From NCBI GenBank assembly GCA_022495995.1, contig JAFEMH010000741.1:558001-622000 (forward strand): a stretch of 64,000 nt of DNA, written 5' to 3'. The position numbers were made by a program, and so were the translations under genes. Below the pieces are notes generated by a model. The model was given only the letters and a program-made list of their open reading frames with translations, made no database searches and was not told where the DNA came from. Source of the DNA: Adenophora triphylla var. japonica. Lineage: Eukaryota; Streptophyta; Magnoliopsida; Asterales; Campanulaceae. Shown here one piece after another: positions 22,520-32,251 of the stretch (position 1 is its first letter; every line of letters starts with the position of its first letter).

Positions 22520-24652
22520 TGAAATTACCCGGGATTTCGCGCGGACGCGAAACGCGGTTGTCTTTCGCGGAGGGTTGGTGTTTGAGACCTCGCTTCTTGG
22601 GAAGGAATGAGGAGTCGCCACGCGGTTTTTGTATTTTGAGCCCAAACGTTGAGAAACGGCTTTAGTGAAAATGGTGTCGTTTTTATTGGTAGCAAAAATT
22701 TAGGAAAAGGCTTTTTGAGTACCAGAGATTGTTAGGTTCGGAGGTCACGTTACGTTTCGGGAAGAGTATTACGAGATCACCCGAAATGCCTCGTATGACG
22801 AGTCTTTCTACCTTTCTAAAAAATGTGTGCGTGTTTGTGTGTTTGCATTTTGAAATGGGGGGCTTGAATAACAAGCTTAATCTTGATTTTAATGTCAAAC
22901 GTTGATTAGGTGATCTTGTTTGAAAAGACGAGCGTTTGAATGACAAACGTCGGTTTTGAGTTTTGAAAGAGAGTTCGAAGGTCGAACTTCGGTTTTGAAT
23001 CAGGCATGCCATTGTTAACGATTTTACGGGAAAAAACGTATTAAATGATTTTGAGTGTCAAATGGCGGCTTTTAAGTTTGAAGATGAGCGTTTGGATGTC
23101 AAACGTCATTTCGCGCGTTTTGAAAGAGAGTTCGAAGGTCGAACTCCGGTTTTGAACCGGGCATTACATTGTTAACGATTTTACGGGAAAACGTATTAAA
23201 TGATATGCAATCAAAGAATCGGGTTGCGACTCGGACTTTGAAAAGTAAATACTATCACGATCCAAACGGGTCGGACTTTGTAAATGACAGTATTTAAAGT
23301 GCGGTATCAACGGAATCAAACGATCCGGAATTTGAAAGTACGATCGACGAGCCAAAACGGCTCGGAGTTATAAATGACGATCGACGAGCCAAACGACTCG
23401 GAATTGTAAAGTACGATCGACGAGCCAAACAGCTCGGAATTGTAAAGTACGATCGACGAGCCAAAACGGCTCGGAGTTGTAAAGTACGATCGACGAGCCA
23501 AAACGGCTCGGAGTTGTAAAGTTGCATGAAAGTAAAGGACGTTCGACGGATCAAACAATCCGGAATTGTAAATGACAGGAATTTAAATGACGATCGACGG
23601 ATCAAACGATCCGGAATTGGTAAATGACATAAAAGTAAACGGAACGGGGTCGGAATGCCGTTTTAACCCGAGATTACTTCTCTTACGGAAAGAGAAGAGG
23701 ATCAGGGACTAAAACGTATCGGACCCCGTTAGATGGTGACGTCTACATTTTGAGAGTGAGAGAGGGAGCTACCTATGGCTAGGGTCAGCTCCTTTGGCTC
23801 GGTGGGCGTATACGGGATACGGAAAGGTGTTTGAAATGTGTTTCGAAAGTGTTTGGGCAGAGTTTCCCCTTTTATTTGGTGCTTAGGAACCTAGGGATTT
23901 GGGCAGTGTTTCGACTTGTGTCGGTTTAGCTTGATGATTAGAATCTACCGACGAGTAGCACGAGGGCCCCCGAAGAGTAGAGAATTCCGCCGACGAGTAG
24001 CACGAGGGCCCCCGAAGAGCGGAAGAGGAACTAGCGTTTTGTTGCTAGGGGAAGAGAGGGGAGAAAATTGTGTAGGAAAATATGAAGGAGGGGGGAGTAT
24101 TTATAGGGTTAAAAATCATGGAGGAGGGGGGAAATACTTGGGGAGGAAGAAAATGGAGTGGAGAGGAAGAAATGTTGCTTAACCATATGGGTTTCTGCCT
24201 TGCGGAAAGAGTCCGGCCGGACTATACCTGAGTTTGGGGATATTTTGGTCATTTGGCCTTGAGTTTGACAGGTCTTGGACACGTATTTAAGCTGCAGAAA
24301 GAGTCCGGCCGGACTGTACCTGAAATTGGCTATATTTCCTGATTGAACAAGTTACCTGCGTAGATCTTGTTCTCGCGTTCGATTTGATATGTGGTGGGCC
24401 CAAAACGGAGTTCGTATGAGGGAGTTATGACCTCCGGAAGGTCGAGACGCTCGAAAACGGGAAATCGAATCCCAGAAGACCCCGAAAAGTACGTTTTTCG
24501 GGGAAAGCTGTACTTTTACGTGTGTTGAGTACACTTTGATGTCGGGATGCACGGGGAAGTCCCGGGATGTCTCGTTGACTCGAGAACGGGGAACTTAACG
24601 GGTTCCGGTTAACTTTTAACGGATTTTGACGATCCGGATTTGGGTACTTACA
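22520..24652 (-). repeat. 5' LTR of the inner element (2,133 bp, minus strand)
   Basis: Reads from 24652 down to 22520. A TATA box (TATAAATA, 24105-24098) puts about 545 bp in U3 and about 1.5 kb in R-U5. It differs from the other LTR by few substitutions (two in the first 180 bp) and by a 27-bp segment at about 22773-22799 that is missing from 6259-8395 between ACGAG direct repeats. Confidence 0.92.
23330..23610 (-). repeat. Hairpin cluster in the 5' LTR of the inner element
   Basis: Same unit as 7045-7350, with about five CGAGCC-type units and two or three CGGATC-type units. It lies downstream of the TATA box, so it would be transcribed in R-U5. Confidence 0.85.
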
Positions 24653-24657
24653 CACCT

Positions 24658-24995
24658 ACACCAATTCAAGTCAAACAATGACTCCTTAACAGATATAATT
24701 TTCTTAGGATTATATCTTATCTCTTTACAAGTTCAATTCTACATGGATTCTATTAATCCATCCCTATAAATATAAGTTATATGGCCTATTATTTGGTACG
24801 TTACTTTTTTACATACAGAAACTCTGTCAATTTAGTTTCTTAACCATAAACCGTGAACTTACTCTCACGCCGGAGGGCCTTTAGCCGGAGTCGCCCCGGC
24901 TTAGTTTACATGTTTTCTCTTATTTTCAGGCCTTGCAATCTCCGGAGCATCCGAACGCTTGGATTTGGGCTGATTTGACGATTTTGGCATCATCA
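24658..24995 (+). repeat. Tat-1 5' LTR, second part (rest of U3, R, U5)
   Basis: Continues from ACACCAATTC to GGCATCATCA, colinear with 36350-36687. A TATAAATA box at 24765-24772 is conserved in all Tat LTRs here (36457, 48114, 59944). The upstream U3 lies 18.4 kb away, beyond the inner element. Confidence 0.92.
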
Positions 24996-24996
24996 A

Positions 24997-25015
24997 TTGG
25001 TTCCATTGCCGGGAA
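24997..25015 (+). other. Tat-1 primer binding site
   Basis: TTGGTTCCATTGCCGGGAA starts one base after the 5' LTR, the normal position for a tRNA primer binding site, and the same sequence recurs in Tat-2 at 48345. It resembles the Asp-tRNA type site with substitutions; the tRNA assignment is tentative. Confidence 0.65.
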
Positions 25016-25336
25016 ATCGATTCAAACACCCTTTGTTTGGCCTGGAAAAAACTCGCTGAAAGCCAGTTTGTTTGCCGGAAATTTTCTAGATTTGAACGAA
25101 AATTTCTGTTCCGTTTTGGCTATGTTATTGATTTGCCGAATTCTGCAGAAAATTCGGCCGGAAACTGCAAATTCACGCCTGAAGCCATCTTTTTGGCCTG
25201 AAATCTTGGTTTTGGTAAAATCGCAATCGCAATCTTGTGTTAGCGCCCAGAATCTGTCCCAAATCTTTGGCTAAAAATCTTGGATTTGTGGAAAATTTAC
25301 GTGTGGTAAATTCACTGTTACAATCGCTTATTTGCA
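25016..25336 (+). other. Tat-1 untranslated leader
   Basis: About 320 bp between the PBS and the gag ATG, colinear with 48364-48681 of Tat-2. It has GCCGGAAATT/AATTTTGGCC-like repeats but no ORF of note. Confidence 0.6.
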
Positions 25337-27462
25337 ATGGAAGGACAGTTTACAAGTGTTACTGTCGAGGAACAGACTCAAGTGAACGGGGTCAACACTA
25401 ATGCCGAGCTGCCTCCTCCTCCACCTCAGCAAGACGGACCTCTTCCCCTTGCCATGTCTCTTCGTTCCATGGGTCAGGCGAATGCCGAGGGAGAGGGAGC
25501 TAACCTTCCTCGCCCTACTCGCCCTTGTGGGAAGCGAGTAGGAAGGAAGACGACAAAAATGCCGACATCAGCCAAGCCGAGGGAACTCAACCCGTTGACC
25601 GACGCACTCTACTATATAGACAAATGGAAACTTTGCAAAGGATGTATGAGACACAGGCTGCTCTTTTGCAATTAGATCCAGATAATTCCATGGCTGAATT
25701 CATGCTGCCATCGATGGACAATTCTCGTGGAAGGGAGCAAGGTGAGCGACGAGGTCCTCCCCTCGATCCCGCTGTACCACCAAAGCAAGCCCTCCGAGAT
25801 CCTCCCCGTCCTCGGCATCCCAGTCAGAAGAAAGACCAGGTAGTTGACCTGAGAAGCCAGTTGAGTTCCAGGGATCATGAAGTGAACTCACGGGACCTAA
25901 GGACGAGGCTCAGTCTGACCAAGCGCTTGTCCCCCCCTCGTCTCGTCATGGCTCCTCGACGTCCTGATTCACCCCGACCCCGTCGACCCCGTCAGGATTC
26001 TCCTCGTCCTCGTTGGAACTCTCCTCGTCCTCGGCATCGAGAGTTTGCACGGCCGAGAACTCCCGAGCCGTACAGAATGTTGCTTGGTGGCCATGAGTTA
26101 GAACCAAGACGTGATAAGGCACCATCTAAACGTGACAGCCACCGAAACGACGGGGAACACAGTAGGGTGAATGGTCATCCCAAGGATAAATCGACCCGTA
26201 GTTCCCATCGAAGCGCCCGCTCTAGCAGTGATAAGGGAGTGGAAACCAAACAATGGGAACTGTTGAAACAAAGACTTGATGACATGGAGATGGGCAAGAA
26301 GGTTGATGATGATGATGACTATGACTGGGCCACACGTCCATTCTCCTGGAGGATCACTGAAGCACCACCAAATCCTCACTTTAAGGTCCCGATCTTTGAA
26401 AAATACAACGGAACCACATATGCAAAGGATCACGTGCAAAGTTTTGAACAGACCATGAATCTCCTCACTAAAGCCGATGACATGCTCTGTAAGGCTTTCG
26501 CGAGCACCTTCTCCGGGACAGCCTTGACTTGGTTCCGTGAGCTGAAAAAAGGTTGCATCGGTAGCTGGAGGGGTATGAGGAGAATGTTCCTAGATCACTT
26601 TGCCACAGCTGGAAGGAGGAAGATGAGATTGACAGACCTTGCTAATATCGAGCAAGGGAAGGGGGAAACCACCCTCAGTTATTACAACCGATTTCGTAAA
26701 ATGGCGGACCAGGTGGAAGAAAGCCTCACTGACAGGGAGGTTATCGTTTGCTTTAACTCCGGATTGAAATCTGGTCCCCTCATCTATGAGCTCTCCGCCC
26801 GAGAACCTAAATCCAAGTCTGAATTGTACCAAGTGGCTTACGCCATTGCAATGGCTAAAGATAAAAGCAAGAAAAGGGGATCGGACAAGGCGGAACCAGA
26901 AGCTACCGGCACTCGCCAGAATGAAAATGGGAATGGTAAGGGAACCAAGGGGAAAAATAGAACAAGAAGTACCGAGAAGCCTGAAGTGTTCACCCCTCTT
27001 ACTAAACCCATTTCAGAGATCATGCAGCTAGTAAACCTTCCCCCTCCCCGTCCACTGAGTGATAAACCAAAATACCCCCGTGATACATCCAAATTCTGCG
27101 ATTTCCACAAAGACCATGGTCACAATACTGATGGCTGTTGGGCCCTCAAGAAAATGATACAACGGTGGGTTGACGAGGGAAAGTTAAACTGTTATGTCAT
27201 GAAAAAGGATGGCAAGCGGAAGCGGAAGGAAGAGGAAAGTGAAGATGATGATAAAAGTGAGGACGGAGAACGTAGGCCCCCTAGGGCCAAATTACATGTG
27301 ATCCGTGAAGAGGTGACTTCCACCAGAAAGCTAAGGGACCAGATCCATGAACTGAGCAAAGTATACCACGTGCCTGCTTGGATTCATAAGGCGGAAGAAG
27401 TCATTAATTTTCTCCCAATGAATTGGCAGGGAGCCGTGCTGCCCGTGAACAACCCTTGGTGA
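25337..27462 (+). pseudogene. gag: Tat-1 gag
   Basis: Capsid/nucleocapsid polyprotein. The start at 25337 (MEGQFTSV) is preferred because Tat-2 begins identically. A 1-nt deletion near 25555 moves the frame, after which 25525-27462 is open. Order: a Pro-rich N-terminus, a strongly basic Arg/Pro region, then the retrotransposon gag domain with LTWFRELKKGCIGSWRGM and TLSYYNRFRKMADQVEESL, and a Cys/His knuckle CDFHKDHGHNTDGC near the C-terminus. A second 1-nt deletion near 27415 separates it from the protease; in Tat-2 these two regions share a frame, so the ancestor had one gag-pro-pol ORF. Confidence 0.88.
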
Positions 27463-28316
27463 TAAAGGGTCGGATTGATAATGTGGAATCAGAAAGATTA
27501 CTTGTGGACACGGGGGCCTCTCGTGACATTCTGTACTATTCCGCTTTCCAATAGATGGGCTTGAAAGACACCATGCTGGAACCATATCATGGAAGGCTGG
27601 AAGGATTCACCAACCATAAGGTTGGAGCTAAGGGAACTGTGGAGCTAGAACTTGAAATTGGCGAACATCCCTTCAGATCCAAGGCTACTGTCAGTTTCGT
27701 AGTCATGGATTTGACAAGTGATTATCATGCTATCGTAGGCATTCCAAGTCAAGCTAAACTTGGGTTGGTTGCCTCCCTTCCTCATCAACGAGTTAAATTT
27801 CCCACTCGTACCGGAATTGGATGTGTTAGGGCGACCCCCAAAGATTTCATGGAACATGTCGTCAGAAGCAGGAAGAAATCTAAGACCGTGGAGATAGATA
27901 CCCCCGAAGACAACACCAAGGTCTCTAAATCTCAAAAAACTACCGAAACTAGCTCTAGGATGAGCTACATCCGTGAGGTCCTGGATGAAGAAGAGCCTAT
28001 GGTCCTAGAAATTGCAGATGACCAAGGCATAGTTCCACCCGTCTCTGAGCAAGATCCCATTCTCGTCAACGGCCAGAACTCGGGGGCCAACCATGACTTG
28101 TGGAAGGTCAATCCGCTCGACGTTGATGAACTAATGGAGGAAGAGGACCTCAACGTAAACAACAATGAAGGTAGGAGAATTAGAGAAATTATCATCGAAT
28201 CCCTGGAATTTCGAGATGGTCCTGAAATGGAGCCTGTAGACGAACTGGAAGAGGTGGTCATTAACCCTGACTATCCTGAACAAAAAATCAAACTCGGGGG
28301 CCAGTTATCTCCATAA
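27463..28316 (+). pseudogene. pro: Tat-1 aspartic protease region
   Basis: Retropepsin-type protease that would cut the polyprotein. The catalytic motif LLVDTGASRDILY is intact (about 27505-27545), but a TAG at 27552-27554 follows where Tat-2 has Gln. From 27555 the frame is open: GRLEGFTNHKVGAKGTVELE, YHAIVGIP (the flap/second-lobe motif region), then an acidic linker. A TAA at 28314-28316, where Tat-2 has Glu, separates it from RT in the same frame. Confidence 0.88.
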
Positions 28317-31300
28317 AAGAAGGAAAAGATCATCTCCCTCTTAAAAAACAGTCTCGACGTCTTTGCTTGGAAAGTCGAAGACATGAGGGGGATCAATGAA
28401 GAAGTAGCACTCCATCGCTTGGAAGTTGACCCATTGGCAAAAACAATCTCCCAGACAAGGAGAAACTTTGCAAGGGACAAGGAGGAAGCTATTAAAGAAG
28501 AGGTGCAAAAGTTACTGAGAGCCGGAATAATTCGTGAAGTCAAGTACCCCGTTTGGTTGGCCAATATAGTAATGGTTAAAAAGCAAAATGGGAAATGGCG
28601 TATGTGTATAGACTTCACTGATCTGAACAAAGCCTGCCCCAAGGACAACTATCCTCTCCCCAGAATTGACAAGTTGGTCGACTCCATTGTTGGACACCAG
28701 ACACTCAGCTTCCTAGATGCCTATTCAGGCTATCATCAGATAAAAATGGTGGAAAAGGACATCGAGAAAACGGCCTTCCAAACACCTGGGGGAAATTATT
28801 GTTATGTTATGATGCCTTTTGGGCTCAAGAATGCGGGTGCCACGTACCAACGAATGGTGAACAAGGTGTTCGAAGCTCAAATAGGTCGCAACATGGAGGC
28901 CTATATCGATGACATGGTCATAAAGACCAAGGAGGGCAGTCACGCTCTTGACCTGGAAGAGACAATAAACAACCTCCGAGCTAACAATATGAAGTTAAAC
29001 CCAAGTAAATGTGTATTCGGAGTAACGGCGGGAAAGTTCCTAGGCTTCATGGTATCTCAAACGGGAATAGAGGCCAACCCCGAAAAAATTAAGGAACTCA
29101 TTGACATGAAGGAACCTACCAACATCAAGGAGGTTCAGAGACTAAATGGAAGAATAGCGGCACTTGGAAGGTTCATAGCCAAATCCGCTGAAAAATCACT
29201 GCCCTTCTTCAAGGTATTGAAGGGTACCAAGAGCTTCTCCTGGACTTCCGAATGCTCCGAAGCGTTCCTCCGGTTGAAGGAGTACTTGGGTTCCCCTCCC
29301 TTGCTCAGTAGTCCGATTACCGGTGAGATGATGTACGTGTTCCTAGCTGCCACCGATCATGCAGTCGCAGCCATTCTAGTTCGGAATGAAGAAGGAATTC
29401 AGAAGCCCGTCTACTATGTCTCTATGGCATTGTCAGACGTAGAGAGCAGATACTTTAATGTGGAAAAGATAGCGTACGCGCTAGTCATCGCCTCAAGGAA
29501 ACTACGTGTGTACTTTTCTGCCCACCCCATCACCGTGTATACGAACGAACCACTGAAGAAAATACTGCACAAGTTGGACGGCTCCGGACGTCTCCTGAAT
29601 TGGTCTATCGCTCTCACGGAGTTTGATATCACGTACCAACCAAGGAAGACCCTCCTGGCACAGCCTTTTGTTGACTTCATGGTTGAGACTGCCTTCATGG
29701 GTGAACATGTCCCCACCTCCTATAAACAAAATGCACCGGAAGAAGAAAAGTCTCCCGTTGAACTCCCATCCAATTGTTGGATTCTGTACACGGATGGGTC
29801 TGCTACAAAACAAAGAAGCGGAGCTGGAGTCGTACTGGCAAGTCCGGAAGGAGAATACACTATGCAAGATGCCATCCGTTTCAAGTTCCCTGCCTCCAAC
29901 AATCAAGCTGAATACGAAGCTCTAATATTTGGTATTGAATTGACTTCCTTCTACGAAGCAACTAAGGTGGCGGCTTTCTGTGACTCCCAACTCGTGGTCA
30001 AACAAGTAAAGGGAGAGTATAACACCCAAGACCCCACCCTTGCCAAATATAGAGACCTTGTCCTAGACATGACGAAGAAGATGGAATTATTTGAACTCAA
30101 GCAAATAGGCAGGGAGGACAACCAAATCGCAGACGTTCTATCTAAACTAGCAACCATGGATGTATCTAAGTCTAAGACCAATCCATACGTAGTTTATGCT
30201 AAGGAACCTGCCTATGAAAGACTACAAGTCATGCTCCTAGAAGGAGAAGAGAGATGCTTGATCGACGACTACATTGACTACATCGAGAAGAGCCAACTCC
30301 CGAAAGATGAGGCGCAAGCTAAACTTATCAAGAAGAGGTCCCCAAGGTTAATTGTGATGAGCGGAGTCCTCTACCGAAGATCTTTCACGAATCCCCTGCT
30401 AAGGTGTGTCTATCCCAAGGAAATTGAGAACCTCTTGGCAGAAGTACATGAAGGTGTATGCGGCGGACACCCGGGGGCCAGAACCTTAGCTGACAAAATC
30501 ATCTCGCTAGGTTACTACTGGCAAAACCTAAGGGAGGACGCGCACGCCTATGTTAGAAAATGTGATAAGTGCCAAAGATTCTCTGACATTCCTAGACTAC
30601 CGGCAGTTGAGCAAACACTTGTGATACCTACGTGGCCATTTGACATGTGGGGGATCGACATCATCGGACCCTTCCCTGCCGCCCGTGGTAATTGCAAGTA
30701 CGTCATCGTAGCTGTTGATTATTTCTCAAAGTGGATAGAAGCAAAGGCATTGTCCAAGATAATGGAAGAGAACGCAATCAACTTCATCCACGACTACATC
30801 TGGTGTCGATTTGGCCTCCCTCGTACAATTGTCTCCGATCATGGACTCCAGTTTTCGTCAGAATTTACAACGGAGCTGGGAAGAGTCAAAGTCCGCCATG
30901 CAAAGTCCTTAGTTAGCAGACCCCAAGGCAACGGTCAAGCAGAAGCTGCCAACAAACTGGTCCTAACAACCCTTACCAAGAATCTTGAAGGACGCGAGGG
31001 TAGATGGTTGGACGAACTTCCCCTAGCCCTATGGGCCGTTCGCACAACCACCCGGGGGCCAACTGGGGAAACCCCATTCGCACTAACCTTCGGTTCTGAG
31101 GCTATGGCACCAGCTGAAATGACCATCCCTACCGTGAGAAACTCCCATTATGATGAGCAAGTCAACGAGGTTAATAGGCTCATAGACCTAGACCTGGTAG
31201 ATGAAAAACGACTAGCTGAACAGATGAGGATGGTGAACTACAAGCAAAGGACCAAGGCATATCATGACAAGAGGGTCATCAGAAGAGTATTCCAAGTAGG

Positions 31301-31490
31301 TGATTGGGTACTTAGAAAAATTGAAGCAACTGGTCGGAAGGCAGAACAAAACAAGCTCTCCCCGAACTGGGAAGGTCCCAACATCATCACTCAAGTCATT
31401 CGAGAAGGGACTTACAGATTAAAGACTAAGGAGGGGAAGGACCTTAAGCATCCATGGCACTCCGACAATCTCCAAAAATATTATCACTAG
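28317..31490 (+). CDS. pol: Tat-1 pol: reverse transcriptase, RNase H, archaeal-type RNase H, integrase
   Basis: A 1,035-aa uninterrupted stretch from Met 28383; coding similarity to Tat-2 begins just before, so the true N-terminus was fused to protease. RT: FLDAYSGYHQI, MPFGLKNAGATYQRM, catalytic YIDDM (aa 174-178). Gypsy RNase H follows (YFNVEKIAYALVIASRKL). A second, archaeal-type RNase H spans about aa 465-595: YTDGSA, QAEYEAL, FCDSQLV and EDNQIAD supply the D-E-D-D set. Integrase: zinc-binding H-H-C-C (GHPGARTL ... CDKC), catalytic D (WGIDIIGPF), D (VSDHGLQF), E (GQAEAANK), and a C-terminal GPY/F-like region ending HPWHSDNLQKYYH. All catalytic residues appear present, but the stop at 28314 leaves it without a normal start. 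Confidence 0.93.
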   Translation, partial: KKEKIISLLKNSLDVFAWKVEDMRGINEEVALHRLEVDPLAKTISQTRRNFARDKEEAIKEEVQKLLRAGIIREVKYPVWLANIVMVKKQNGKWRMCIDFTDLNKACPKDNYPLPRIDKLVDSIVGHQTLSFLDAYSGYHQIKMVEKDIEKTAFQTPGGNYCYVMMPFGLKNAGATYQRMVNKVFEAQIGRNMEAYIDDMVIKTKEGSHALDLEETINNLRANNMKLNPSKCVFGVTAGKFLGFMVSQTGIEANPEKIKELIDMKEPTNIKEVQRLNGRIAALGRFIAKSAEKSLPFFKVLKGTKSFSWTSECSEAFLRLKEYLGSPPLLSSPITGEMMYVFLAATDHAVAAILVRNEEGIQKPVYYVSMALSDVESRYFNVEKIAYALVIASRKLRVYFSAHPITVYTNEPLKKILHKLDGSGRLLNWSIALTEFDITYQPRKTLLAQPFVDFMVETAFMGEHVPTSYKQNAPEEEKSPVELPSNCWILYTDGSATKQRSGAGVVLASPEGEYTMQDAIRFKFPASNNQAEYEALIFGIELTSFYEATKVAAFCDSQLVVKQVKGEYNTQDPTLAKYRDLVLDMTKKMELFELKQIGREDNQIADVLSKLATMDVSKSKTNPYVVYAKEPAYERLQVMLLEGEERCLIDDYIDYIEKSQLPKDEAQAKLIKKRSPRLIVMSGVLYRRSFTNPLLRCVYPKEIENLLAEVHEGVCGGHPGARTLADKIISLGYYWQNLREDAHAYVRKCDKCQRFSDIPRLPAVEQTLVIPTWPFDMWGIDIIGPFPAARGNCKYVIVAVDYFSKWIEAKALSKIMEENAINFIHDYIWCRFGLPRTIVSDHGLQFSSEFTTELGRVKVRHAKSLVSRPQGNGQAEAANKLVLTTLTKNLEGREGRWLDELPLALWAVRTTTRGPTGETPFALTFGSEAMAPAEMTIPTVRNSHYDEQVNEVNRLIDLDLVDEKRLAEQMRMVNYKQRTKAYHDKRVIRRVFQVGDWVLRKIEATGRKAEQNKLSPNWEGPNIITQVIREGTYRLKTKEGKDLKHPWHSDNLQKYYH

Positions 31491-31492
31491 TT

Positions 31493-32185
31493 TAGTTTAT
31501 TTTGCAATAGATTAGTTTCTTGTTTTCTGTCTTTTTACATTTTAGTTGATAGGATTGCAGTTCGATGTAATCACGTTTCAGTTTTACGAAAGCAATTTCT
31601 TCCAACATGCAAAGCAACTATCAACTCTTAACACAAACACCATAAGACGAGGATCTTATCCCCGACTCTTCGAAAACATATGCCTTACGTCTGGACAAGG
31701 GTCTGCCTTGACTCAATGACTATAGGTTCCTAACAAGCCAAGACCGAGGGTCCTCCACGGCCTAACAGCTTACCTTACATCCTGACAAGGGTCCGCCTTG
31801 ATTCCAGGATCACAAGTATCACAGTCAAGACCGAGGATCTCTCCTCGGCCTAATGACTTGCCTCACGTCAAGACAAGGAAACACCTTGTCACTACGACTA
31901 AAAGGCATCACGTCTGAAACCTGTGCATGAGTCATCTTCCTCAGCATAAGGAGACGAAAAAGAAGAAATCATCCAACGGTCAAAGTCGAGGAGATCCTCC
32001 TCGGCCTATACGACTTAAAAGTACCATCACAGCCGAGGGACTTCACCTCGGCCTAACAATTTCATGACTGGATGAGGGACTCTACTTTCCCTTTTTACAA
32101 GTTTTGTGCATGATCAGTGTACAAACCAACACTCAAAACAATTCATTAAAACGCAAGCATGAATTGAGACAAAAAGATTCGTTCA
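31493..32185 (+). other. Tat-1 region between the converging pol and antisense genes, with hairpin units
   Basis: Non-coding. It holds repeated units of CCGAGGA, 4-7 nt, TCCTCGGCCTAATGACTTG. The best hairpin, CCGAGGA-tctc-TCCTCGG, is at about 31828-31845; others lie near 31742, 31985 and 32032. It separates the 3' end of pol (plus) from the 3' end of the antisense gene (minus). Confidence 0.7.
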
Positions 32186-32251
32186 TTGATATTTCATAAG
32201 AGATTACAAGTCCTACCAGCTATTACAAAAGAAAAAGGAAAAATCCTACAT

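Larger units (their letters stand above)
6259..24652 (-). mobile_element. Ogre/Tat-like LTR element full of tandem repeats, probably non-autonomous, 18.4 kb
   Basis: Flanked by a perfect CACCT duplication (6254-6258; 24653-24657) inside the Tat-1 5' LTR. LTRs 6259-8395 and 22520-24652 start TGAAATTACCCGG and end GGGTACTTACA. Orientation is minus: a PBS-like site reads inward from 22519 on the minus strand, the TATAAATA boxes in both LTRs are on the minus strand, and the protease ORF is minus. The 14.1-kb interior has a protease region but no RT, RNase H or integrase that I can find. Tandem arrays occupy about 9 kb. Tandem repeats in the 3' untranslated region are known for Tat/Ogre elements. 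Confidence 0.88.

Noticed and set aside
25672..31394. Antisense ORFs over Tat gag and pol
   Set aside because: Shadows of the sense coding frames; no domain, and not conserved in position with splice sites, unlike the antisense gene after pol.
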